Source: Paenibacillus sanguinis 2301083 = DSM 16941 (GTDB taxonomy: Bacteria > Bacillota > Bacilli > Paenibacillales > Paenibacillaceae). From it: a stretch of 64,000 nt of DNA. Made by a program: the position numbers and the translations under genes. Positions 8,857 to 16,701 of this stretch are shown piece by piece. The first letter of the stretch is position 1, and each line of letters starts with the position of its first letter. The notes under the pieces were generated by a model. It worked only from the letters and a program-made list of their open reading frames with translations, made no database searches and was not told the origin of the DNA. The stretch is from assembly GCF_000374825.1 (NCBI RefSeq), contig NZ_KB895378.1, positions 307,801-371,800 on the forward strand, read 5' to 3'.

Positions 8857-9618
8857 TTATAGCTTCAATCCTTGTATCCAATTCTCCATGGCGAGAATCA
8901 CCTGCTCTAGCTGTTCGGCCTCGGTAAGTGCAGGTACCTGATCTCCCTTTTGCATGCCATAAGAGCCAAATTGACCGTGATTTCCTCCCTCTATGCTAAT
9001 ATACAACGTATTTTCCGGTAAATGAGCTTTGGATTCTGCCCAGGCTTCCTGGTTCAGAACTCCGTCCTGACTGGCTGTAATTTGCAAAGCAGAGAGGTTC
9101 ACATCCTTTAACGAGCCTGCAGTATCTGCATAGGAGGCCAGAAAAAACACCCCTGCCAGCTGGTCGCTATGCTCAGCAGCATATCTTGCTGCAAACACCC
9201 CGCCCAAGGAATGCCCGCCGATAACATAGGATTCGCCTGGATGCTCCGCCAAGAAAGCCTCCGCCCGGTTCTGAACGAAGAGGGCCAGGTTTAATGGCAT
9301 TTTCGTCAAGTATACACGATGCCCGAGTCCAGCAAGCTGCCTGGCAAACGGCGCATAGCCCTCCGGCTCCACCAGGCCCCCGGGGTAAAAGACCACGTTG
9401 GGCTCAAGCACCTCCGCGCTCACCGGTTCAAACTTATAACCATGCTTGATCTGCGTTACTTGGACTTGCGCATTACCTTCCATCGCTAGCCTGGCTGCTT
9501 CCGAAGGCTTATAGGTCTTGGCATCCAAATAAATGAACAGGCCGACTATGACAACCGCAAGCAGCAAGCATGCCCCTAATGTGAATCTGATCCATTTGAG
9601 TTTGCGTGATTGGTTCAT
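8857..9618 (-). CDS. Membrane-anchored alpha/beta hydrolase
   Basis: 253-residue alpha/beta hydrolase, probably an esterase or lipase-like enzyme facing outside. An N-terminal hydrophobic helix (about residues 10-30) anchors or exports it. The nucleophile elbow GGHSLGG is near residue 140, and GGNHGQFG near 214 supplies the likely catalytic His. ATG at 9618 has AAAGGAG 7 bases upstream. The gene stands alone, convergent with the guaD operon. The substrate cannot be predicted. Confidence 0.85.
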   Translation of the reverse strand: MNQSRKLKWIRFTLGACLLLAVVIVGLFIYLDAKTYKPSEAARLAMEGNAQVQVTQIKHGYKFEPVSAEVLEPNVVFYPGGLVEPEGYAPFARQLAGLGHRVYLTKMPLNLALFVQNRAEAFLAEHPGESYVIGGHSLGGVFAARYAAEHSDQLAGVFFLASYADTAGSLKDVNLSALQITASQDGVLNQEAWAESKAHLPENTLYISIEGGNHGQFGSYGMQKGDQVPALTEAEQLEQVILAMENWIQGLKL

Positions 9619-9752
9619 GGGAAAGCTCCTTTTGTTTGTTGCTAGGTCCCCTGGTCAAAAATCGCTGATGTGCAAGATGGTCTGTCATCAAACAGTATAC
9701 AAAAACTAACTCAATCTTAAAACTCGGAGGGGTAAAACCAAGGGCCTGCTGC

Positions 9753-9781
9753 TTGAATTATTCGATATCTCGAAATATAGT
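9753..9781 (+). promoter_or_regulatory. Promoter of the two-component/ABC operon with inverted repeat in the spacer
   Basis: TTGAAT (9753-9758), a 17-base spacer, then TATAGT (9776-9781). The spacer contains TTCGA-4-TCGAA (9761-9774), a likely binding site for the operon's own regulator or another factor. Confidence 0.55.
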
Positions 9782-9840
9782 ATCTGTACAAGACGGTATT
9801 TGCATGAATAATTAACAGTGAAAGAGGCCGGAGAAAAATA

Positions 9841-10530
9841 ATGAACAGGCTATTACTGCTTGAGGACGATTTAAGCTTGATTGACGGACTTTCCCGTTTA
9901 TTTAAACGCCAGGGCTTTGCATTGGACATTGCCCGAACGGTCAGAGAAGCCAATACCCTGTGGACAGAGGGAAAGTACGATTTATTGATACTGGACGTGT
10001 CGCTGCCGGACGGTTCCGGGTTTGAGGTATGTCAAAAGGTGCGACAGATATCCAAGGTCCCGATTCTCTTTTTAACCGCATCGGATGAAGAAATGAATAT
10101 CGTGACAGGGCTCGATATCGGCGGTGACGATTATATAACCAAGCCGTTCAAATTGGGGGTACTCCTGTCGCGAATAAATGCTTTGCTGCGGAGAGCAAAG
10201 AACTTTGGAGCAACGGCAGATACCGAGCTCCTGTCCAATGGAATTAAGGTTTTATTGCTCCAAGGACAAGTGTATAAAGACAACCGGCTTCTGGATTTAA
10301 CAACAGCCGAGTATCGCCTGCTCTGCCTGCTTATGCAAAATCCCAACATTATCTTATCCAAAGAAACTATTCTGGATAAGCTATGGGACGGAGAGGGGAG
10401 CTATGTGGATGACAACACACTGGCGGTATATATTCGCAGGCTCAGAATGAAGATTGAACACGATCCAGGCGACCCGCAAATGCTGCTGACCGTCCGGGGA
10501 ATGGGGTACAAATGGAATGTATTGAATTGA
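9841..10530 (+). CDS. OmpR-family response regulator
   Basis: 229-residue response regulator. The receiver domain (residues 1-115) has the acidic pair LEDD near 8-11, the phosphoacceptor Asp in LLILDVSLPDG (near 52), Thr in LFLTASDEE and Lys in YITKPF. The winged-helix DNA-binding domain of OmpR type occupies about 130-226 (LTTAEYRLL, VYIRRLRMKIE, VRGMGYKW). The ATG follows CCGGAG by 8 bases. It is followed 9 bases later by its sensor kinase and then by an ABC exporter, the layout used by Bce-like and lantibiotic-responsive modules that sense peptide antibiotics. Confidence 0.93.
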   Translation: MNRLLLLEDDLSLIDGLSRLFKRQGFALDIARTVREANTLWTEGKYDLLILDVSLPDGSGFEVCQKVRQISKVPILFLTASDEEMNIVTGLDIGGDDYITKPFKLGVLLSRINALLRRAKNFGATADTELLSNGIKVLLLQGQVYKDNRLLDLTTAEYRLLCLLMQNPNIILSKETILDKLWDGEGSYVDDNTLAVYIRRLRMKIEHDPGDPQMLLTVRGMGYKWNVLN

Positions 10531-10539
10531 GGTGGCCAA

Positions 10540-11577
10540 GTGAAGCTTTTTACCAATAAGGATATTAGAAATCTCTTTCTTGCGCTGTCAATCGTCCTGG
10601 GCGGCTTGGTCTTTTTATTGCAGCTGTTTGTCTGGCGGGTTTACGGCACAGCAAGCCTTGGTGTCCTGCTTCTGTCTTTGCTTGTAGCATTGGCTGTCCT
10701 GGGGTTCTGTTATTTCTATTTTCGCAGGCAAAATCAGATTATGGAAGAAGCGGTATCCCAGATCAATCTATACCTCTCGGGAAATACAGATGTCCGGATA
10801 GATTGCGACAGGGAAGGCAGCCTGTACAAGCTGTTTCATGCAGTGAATACACTGGCTACGGCGCTCAATGCCCATGCGGTCAAGGAACAGAACGTCAAAG
10901 AGTTTTTGAAAGGGGCGATTTCCGATATTTCACATCAGCTAAAAACCCCGCTTGCCGCGCTCACGATCTATAACGGACTTCTCCAGGATGAAACCGAGGA
11001 TAGGACCGCTGTCAAGGAACTGGCCGCAAAGTCAGAGAAAGAGCTTGAACGGATTGAAACGCTCGTGCAAAGCCTCTTGAAAATTACCAAGCTGGACGCC
11101 GGGGCGATGGTTCTAAATAAAGCCCCTGAACATGTAAAAGAGCTGATACTAGATATCTACCAGCACTTTGAGTTCCGCGCTCATGAGGAGCAGAAAACCA
11201 TCATCCTGTCCGGGCCGGACGACACGCGGCTGTTTTGTGATAAAGCCTGGATCACAGAAGCCATCAGCAATCTTGTTAAAAATGCGCTCGACCATACCAA
11301 GCCTGGAGATCGGATTATGCTGGAGTGGAACAAGCTCCCGACGGTGACGCAAATCACTATAAAGGACAACGGCAGCGGCATTCACCCGGAGGATATCCAC
11401 CATATTTTCAAGCGGTTTTACCGCAGCCGCTTTTCAAAGGATATACAGGGGATCGGTCTGGGGCTGCCGCTGGCCAAAACCATTTTAGAAGCCCACGACG
11501 GCACGATTACCGTGGATAGTGTGTTAGGACAAGGCAGCACCTTTGTTCTGAATTTTCTCAACCTTACTAAATTGTAA
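10540..11577 (+). CDS. Sensor histidine kinase
   Basis: 345-residue membrane kinase partnered with the preceding regulator. Two N-terminal membrane helices (about residues 12-32 and 38-60) have almost no extracellular loop, typical of intramembrane-sensing kinases that listen to an ABC transporter. The phosphoacceptor His lies in ISDISHQLKTPL near residue 133. N, G1 and F/G2 boxes follow (NLVKNALDH, IKDNGSGI, GIGLGLPLAK). GTG start with GAGGTGG 4 bases upstream. The signal is inferred to be a peptide antibiotic sensed through the downstream transporter. Confidence 0.9.
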   Translation: MKLFTNKDIRNLFLALSIVLGGLVFLLQLFVWRVYGTASLGVLLLSLLVALAVLGFCYFYFRRQNQIMEEAVSQINLYLSGNTDVRIDCDREGSLYKLFHAVNTLATALNAHAVKEQNVKEFLKGAISDISHQLKTPLAALTIYNGLLQDETEDRTAVKELAAKSEKELERIETLVQSLLKITKLDAGAMVLNKAPEHVKELILDIYQHFEFRAHEEQKTIILSGPDDTRLFCDKAWITEAISNLVKNALDHTKPGDRIMLEWNKLPTVTQITIKDNGSGIHPEDIHHIFKRFYRSRFSKDIQGIGLGLPLAKTILEAHDGTITVDSVLGQGSTFVLNFLNLTKL

Positions 11578-11639
11578 GCGGAAATTCATCTGGGAGTAAG
11601 ATCAGCGCATTATCCTGCCTTTATAGAAAGGTGGGATGG

Positions 11640-12203
11640 ATGTTGAGAACATTATTATTTGAAAGCTATGCAAAGTACGCCCTGCTTCGGGCGGCATATT
11701 GGGGAGTCATGGGGATTCTTCTGTTTGCCGTGCCGAGCTTTTTATTTATGGGAATGTTCTATGCCATTATCGGGTATATGCTTGTGGACGGTATCTTGCA
11801 TGTGGTGAACTTCTATAAAAAGAAGACCGGTTCGCCCCTCCGCTATGTTAGTCTGGTGATTGCTGTTTTGCTGATGGCGGTAGTCATCCACTCAATTGTA
11901 TTCAGACATTTGCTGATTGAACTAACTCCTGTCTATCTTGGCGGATTGCTGCTGTTGGAGAGTCTCCTTTATGCTGGTATCACCCTGTGTGCACATCCCT
12001 ATCGGAAAAGGGCACTTCTGGGTGCTCTTTCTGGAATGGTCTTACTGAGTGGCGCGGCTGTCCTCGTCTTTACATTCGGATTTGGCGTGGGCGGTATTTC
12101 CGGACTGGCTAAGGTTTCCGGTGCCGCCTTGCTGCTCGTCTGCTTATATGAAGGGACAGCCTATTTCGTCTACCGAAAGAATGCAGAGCAACCGCTCAAA
12201 TAA
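11640..12203 (+). CDS. DUF308/HdeD-like membrane protein
   Basis: 187-residue protein with about six membrane helices and no catalytic motif, similar in pattern to HdeD/DUF308 proteins. ATG at 11640 has AAAGGTGG about 5 bases upstream; an in-frame GTG three codons earlier overlaps that ribosome site. It is inserted between the kinase gene and the ABC ATPase gene, a position not standard for Bce-type operons. It may be an accessory immunity or signalling protein. No function is known to me. Confidence 0.6.
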   Translation: MLRTLLFESYAKYALLRAAYWGVMGILLFAVPSFLFMGMFYAIIGYMLVDGILHVVNFYKKKTGSPLRYVSLVIAVLLMAVVIHSIVFRHLLIELTPVYLGGLLLLESLLYAGITLCAHPYRKRALLGALSGMVLLSGAAVLVFTFGFGVGGISGLAKVSGAALLLVCLYEGTAYFVYRKNAEQPLK

Positions 12204-12215
12204 GGAGGATAACCA

Positions 12216-12899
12216 ATGAATTTATTAGAGGTCCATGCGGTTAGCAAAACCTATGGTACAGGGGAAGTTGCAGTCAATGCATTACAAAATGTCAGCTTTT
12301 CCGTTCCCAAAGGGGAGTTTGTCGCCATCGTTGGTGAGTCGGGCTCCGGGAAAAGCACGCTCTTGAATATGATCGGGGCGTTGGATACGCCTACGTCCGG
12401 AAGTGTACGCATAGACGGGAAGGATATCTTTGGCATGAATGACGAAAGACTGACCATTTTTCGCCGCCGCAACATAGGGTTCATTTTTCAGGCATTTAAC
12501 CTGATTCCTGAGCTTAGCGTTGAACAGAACATTACTTTCCCCCTATTGCTGGATTATAAAAAGCCGGATAAGGCATATGTAGAGGAAATACTTACGGTGC
12601 TTTCCCTGCAGGATAGACGTGGACACCTGCCCCGGCAGTTATCCGGCGGTCAGCAGCAGCGTGTGGCGATTGGCCGCGCCCTGATTACCCGACCCATGCT
12701 GATCCTTGCGGACGAGCCAACTGGCAATTTGGACAGCCGGAACTCGAGCGAGGTCATTTCGCTTTTGAAGACCGCATCCAAACGTTATCAGCAGACCATC
12801 ATCATGATTACGCATAATCGCAGCATGGCTTCCACGGCGGATCGTGTCCTGCAAGTATCGGACGGCGTATTCACCGATCTGGGGGGATACGCTCAATGA
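12216..12899 (+). CDS. ABC transporter ATPase, MacB/LolD-type
   Basis: 227-residue ATP-binding subunit. Walker [10 protein letters not shown] near residue 43, Q-loop FQAFNL, signature [10 protein letters not shown] near 142, Walker [14 protein letters not shown], and His in ITHNRSMA. The pattern matches the MacB/LolD/BceA group that drives FtsX-like permeases. AAGGAGG lies 7 bases before ATG. Its stop overlaps the start of the permease gene by four bases (ATGA), so the two are translationally coupled. Confidence 0.95.
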   Translation: MNLLEVHAVSKTYGTGEVAVNALQNVSFSVPKGEFVAIVGESGSGKSTLLNMIGALDTPTSGSVRIDGKDIFGMNDERLTIFRRRNIGFIFQAFNLIPELSVEQNITFPLLLDYKKPDKAYVEEILTVLSLQDRRGHLPRQLSGGQQQRVAIGRALITRPMLILADEPTGNLDSRNSSEVISLLKTASKRYQQTIIMITHNRSMASTADRVLQVSDGVFTDLGGYAQ

Positions 12900-15214
12900 A
12901 AAGCTATCTGGGGCTTGTTTCGGAATCTGCGAAAGCACACAAAAAGAAAAACAGGCTTACGGTCATATGCATTGCGATATCCGTCATGCTGGTCACCGCG
13001 ATTTTCGGCATGGCTGACATGAGCCTGAGGGCGCAAACAGAGGAAGCCATCCGCCGGTATGGCAACTGGCACGCTATATTTACGAACATATCGGACATCA
13101 CCGCGAACGCCATAAGCGGCCGGAATGATGTGAATATATCAAGCTGGTTCGGTATGGCCGAAGCCACCACCTATCAGGGAAAGGAATTGGTGGTGCAAAG
13201 CAGCAGCCAGGAGCTTGCCGAGCAAATGAACATGGTCGTGACCGAGGGCCATTATCCGGTTGCCGCGCAGGAGGCCTTGCTTGACAGAGAAGGGCTTGAA
13301 CAGTTCGGCCTGGCCATTGGCGACACGATTGAGATTTCTTTTCTTGATGGGTCAGTGCGCCAATATGCAATCACCGGGACGTTTGGGGACTATTCTACCC
13401 TGAAGGGATCAGATGCTCATGGGTTGCAGCTATCAACCGAAGGGATACGCGCGCTTCCAGCCAATTTATATAAGCCATATTATTATGTACAATTCGACGA
13501 GAACGTGAACATCAATGGAGCGATCGCAGATATTAAGGCGAAATATCATTTAAGTGATGAGCAGGTGTCCACAAACGTCATGCTGCTGGGGTTAATGGGG
13601 CAGTCCAGCGACACGACCATGCAGGAAATATACCTTACGGCGGGAATCCTGTTCATTCTTGTCGCTATGACCGGTACGTTTATGATTGCAAGCAGCTTCA
13701 ATATGAGCCTGTTGGAGAGGACGCAATTTTTTGGCCTTTTGCGTTGTCTTGGCGCTACGAAAAGACAGGTCAAACGGTATATCCGGCTGGAGGGTTTGCG
13801 ATATTGTGCGGTAGCCATTCCCGTTGGACTCTTGGCAGGGTGCGGGGTATTATGGGCGGCCATGCTGGTCATAAACCAGCTTAACTCGCCGTATTTGCCT
13901 GCAATGCCGACATTTCAGGTAAGCTGGCTTGGGCTTGCAGCGGGAGCGATCCTGGGAGTGCTGGTCGTGATGATCGCTTCCAATTCTCCCGCGAAGCGCG
14001 CTGCCAGGGTATCCCCGCAGGCCGCCATCACGGGAAATCTCAAGCAAACGAATCAGCACGCGGTAAATAAAGCGTCCAATACAAGACTGTTCCATGTCGA
14101 TACAGCCATGGGGATTCGCCATGCTTTTGCCAATAAGAAGAGCATGGTATTAATCGCAGGTTCTTTTGCCATCAGCATCGTACTGTTCCTGTGCTTTACG
14201 ATCTTGATTACTTTCATGAACCATGCTTTAAATCCCTTAAAGCCTTATGCGCCGGATCTGTCCATTGAGGGAGTACAGGACACTGTGCTGCTCAACCGTT
14301 CGCTCAAGCAGCAAATTAGTGCGCTTCCGCATATCAAGAATATATATGGGCGGATGTTTTACACGGACATTCCTGCTCGCGACAAGCAGGGGACCAATAA
14401 GGCCACGCTTGTGTCCTATGACGAGCCGCAATTTGCCTGGGCGGAGGATTCGCTTATTTCCGGCAGTATAGAAGACGTCAAAAACGGTGGCGGGGTATTG
14501 ATTGATTACGGGTATTCCCAGGAATATAACTGGCGGGTTGGCGATACGATTACCCTGCACCTCAACGGAAAAGCGTATGAAGTGCAGGTTGCCGGGATTG
14601 TATCGGATGTGCCCCTTGAGTCAGCCCATGGCGAATGGATTATCCTTTGCTCTGAGGACACCTTTACGGCCTTAACCGGGATAGAAGGCTATAAGATTAT
14701 TGATATACAGGTCGAGCAGGATATTTCTGATCAGGTTAGAAGCCTGATTACGCCGGACTTGAAGCTGCTGGACTTTCAACAGCGGAATAGCGAGGTGCGT
14801 ACAGGTTATTTTGCCATGGCGGTATTTGTCTACGGATTCCTGCTGGTGATTGCGCTGGTCGCTCTGATCAATATTATCAACACTGTAAACGCAAGTGTCT
14901 CCAGTCGTATGGGCAGCTATGGCATGATGCGGGCCGTGGGCATGTCAGGGAAGCAGCTTAAAAAGATGGTAACCGCCGAGGCGGCTGCTTACGCTATTTC
15001 CGGCAGTTTGACAGGCGGTATTTTAGGGCTGATTCTGCATCGTTTCTTTTTTGGAATGCTGATTACCGCCAATTGGGGAGAGCTATGGCAGCCTCCACTT
15101 GCCGTTCTGATCGTCACCATTTCTGCGGCTATCCTGACGACCTTTATCGCGGTGATTTCACCAACCAGGAAAATCGAGAACATGAGTATTGTGAACGTTG
15201 TGAACGCAGAATAG
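12896..15214 (+). CDS. ABC transporter permease, FtsX-like
   Basis: 772-residue permease with two FtsX-type repeats. One helix near residues 20-40, an extracellular region, then three helices (about 240-360); the second half repeats this with helices at about 420-445 and three near 635-760. The conserved FGLLRCLGATKRQVKRYIRLEG and GMMRAVGMSGKQLKKMV segments follow the first helix of each repeat. With the ATPase it should move or free amphipathic peptides from the membrane, as in macrolide/lantibiotic exporters. It lacks the single large loop of a classical BceB, so it is nearer to the SalY/YvrN-type double-FtsX permeases. Confidence 0.9.
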   Translation: MKSYLGLVSESAKAHKKKNRLTVICIAISVMLVTAIFGMADMSLRAQTEEAIRRYGNWHAIFTNISDITANAISGRNDVNISSWFGMAEATTYQGKELVVQSSSQELAEQMNMVVTEGHYPVAAQEALLDREGLEQFGLAIGDTIEISFLDGSVRQYAITGTFGDYSTLKGSDAHGLQLSTEGIRALPANLYKPYYYVQFDENVNINGAIADIKAKYHLSDEQVSTNVMLLGLMGQSSDTTMQEIYLTAGILFILVAMTGTFMIASSFNMSLLERTQFFGLLRCLGATKRQVKRYIRLEGLRYCAVAIPVGLLAGCGVLWAAMLVINQLNSPYLPAMPTFQVSWLGLAAGAILGVLVVMIASNSPAKRAARVSPQAAITGNLKQTNQHAVNKASNTRLFHVDTAMGIRHAFANKKSMVLIAGSFAISIVLFLCFTILITFMNHALNPLKPYAPDLSIEGVQDTVLLNRSLKQQISALPHIKNIYGRMFYTDIPARDKQGTNKATLVSYDEPQFAWAEDSLISGSIEDVKNGGGVLIDYGYSQEYNWRVGDTITLHLNGKAYEVQVAGIVSDVPLESAHGEWIILCSEDTFTALTGIEGYKIIDIQVEQDISDQVRSLITPDLKLLDFQQRNSEVRTGYFAMAVFVYGFLLVIALVALINIINTVNASVSSRMGSYGMMRAVGMSGKQLKKMVTAEAAAYAISGSLTGGILGLILHRFFFGMLITANWGELWQPPLAVLIVTISAAILTTFIAVISPTRKIENMSIVNVVNAE

Positions 15215-15269
15215 TTCATTTACTTCATGGAGGTGGATTAACGCCCGGGTTAGTTGGCCCCTCATGAAT

Positions 15270-15319
15270 ACAAAAAGGCGGCTTTAGATATATGGAAAAC
15301 CTCCATTTCAAAGCCGCCT
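15270..15319 (-). terminator. Terminator of the lytic transglycosylase gene
   Basis: Ten-base arms AGGCGGCTTT (15276-15285) and its complement (15310-15319), extended by an inner TGGA/TCCA pairing. On the minus strand the stem is followed by TTTTTG. It lies 39 bases past the stop codon at 15358 and also separates the two convergent units. Confidence 0.85.
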
Positions 15320-15357
15320 ATCTGGAAATGCACTCTGTCCATTACCACCGGGATATG

Positions 15358-16371
15358 CTAGTTTCTGCCACCATAACTCTTGTATGTGGCATACACAGAG
15401 TTGGCATACTGATCGGCCAAAATAGGACGACCATAGGAATCAGTAGCTCCCGGATACCAGTTGTCCCCACCGTTATAGCGCAGTAAGCCGTTATAAATGC
15501 CGCCGAATCTATTAATCTTCTCTTCCAAAATCAAGGCGCCCATGCATACCTGGTCTTGTTCACTACCATGATTATAGGCACGGCCAAATCTTGAGCTAAA
15601 CTGCGATAAATAAGCATTACGTGTGTTAGGTTCTACCTGCATCAAGCCATCGCCAGCCGACGGGCTGCCTGGCAAGCCTGCTCCGAAGCTGCTTTCCTTC
15701 TTGATTACAGCGCTCAGCAATAACGCAAAATCTCCGCCTTTACCAAACTTATTGTCCACATTCATCACATAGTTCCAGATGTGGCTTGGCACTTCGCCAG
15801 GCTTGGTTACCGTAGAAGGTGAACCGGTATAAATCTTAACCGAGGACATTTTATCATTGATCGCATTGCCAACCCAGGAGGAGCTTGCCGTAAAGGTCCA
15901 TCTGGTTCCTCTAAAATTATCATTCTGATAAACTTCCACCGTCCAGCCACTAGGCACCTTAAGCGAGGACATCCAGTCATTTGGAATTCCCTTCGCATTC
16001 AACTGAGACAAAGTATAATTGCCTACTCCCAATGTTACAGCCTTCCCGCCATAGTTGATATCTGCATAGAAGATCGCTCCGTTAGTTGGAGGTTGGGTTG
16101 GAGGTGTAGTTCCGCCGCCACTGCTGCCCTTTCGCCATAAAGCAGGGGCACTGGTTGGCTCCCAGCCTACGAGGGAAGTATGTGCCTGAAGACAGGTATA
16201 CGTGCTCCCACTGTAAGTTACCGTATCATTTACGGCATAAGCCGTATTTGGAGCCCATGCTCCTCTGGCGGCTGCACTGGCCGAAGGTAGAACGGCTCCA
16301 AACGTAGATAAAAATACCGCTAAAATCACCAACAGAGAGATGCCTTTAAAAGAAAACCGCTTGCTTTTCAT
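15358..16371 (-). CDS. Secreted lytic transglycosylase with chitin-binding and beta/gamma-crystallin-like domains
   Basis: Secreted three-domain wall-active protein of about 337 residues. ATG at 16371 has AAGGAGG 7 bases upstream. A signal peptide ends near SASA (about residue 33). Residues about 35-82 are a CBM5/12-type chitin-binding module (GAWAPNTAYAVNDTVTYSG, then W in ALWRKG). A Gly/Pro/Thr linker follows. Residues about 98-185 read as a beta/gamma-crystallin-like domain (IFYADINYGGKAVTLGVGNY, VEVYQNDNFRGTRWTF). Residues about 192-335 are an SLT-type domain with the catalytic Glu in VIKKESSFGAG and GLMQVEP. The substrate is likely peptidoglycan, with chitin or calcium binding adding targeting or stability. 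The fusion is inferred from motifs only. Confidence 0.82.
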   Translation of the reverse strand: MKSKRFSFKGISLLVILAVFLSTFGAVLPSASAAARGAWAPNTAYAVNDTVTYSGSTYTCLQAHTSLVGWEPTSAPALWRKGSSGGGTTPPTQPPTNGAIFYADINYGGKAVTLGVGNYTLSQLNAKGIPNDWMSSLKVPSGWTVEVYQNDNFRGTRWTFTASSSWVGNAINDKMSSVKIYTGSPSTVTKPGEVPSHIWNYVMNVDNKFGKGGDFALLLSAVIKKESSFGAGLPGSPSAGDGLMQVEPNTRNAYLSQFSSRFGRAYNHGSEQDQVCMGALILEEKINRFGGIYNGLLRYNGGDNWYPGATDSYGRPILADQYANSVYATYKSYGGRN

Positions 16372-16701
16372 TTTCAAACCTCCTTGTTTTTATTAATCTG
16401 CGACACACCCATTAGGCATATCACAGGTTGAAACCGTACTATTTCAATGCATATGAATAAGCACGATAACAAGCATCCAAGGTTCGACAATGCCGACAAG
16501 ACTCTCATTTCCAACATCTATCTGTGCTAAATCTCTAATTTTTACAAATTTTTAAGTTAAATTTATAATTATAGTAGGTTAAACATATTATTACAATTCA
16601 GATGATATAGTAACATGAAAATAATTCCAATAGGACAAAGGTCCTGGATTTTGATCATTGCATTTATCCCACATACTCCACATCTTAATGATGTCACTCA
16701 T
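16372..16701. other. Intergenic region, 330 bases, A/T-rich
   Basis: It lies between two minus-strand secreted-protein genes. No ORF with a ribosome site, no clear terminator for the beta-helix gene and no strong promoter match were found. It probably carries the promoter of the lytic transglycosylase in its lower-numbered half. Confidence 0.4.
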
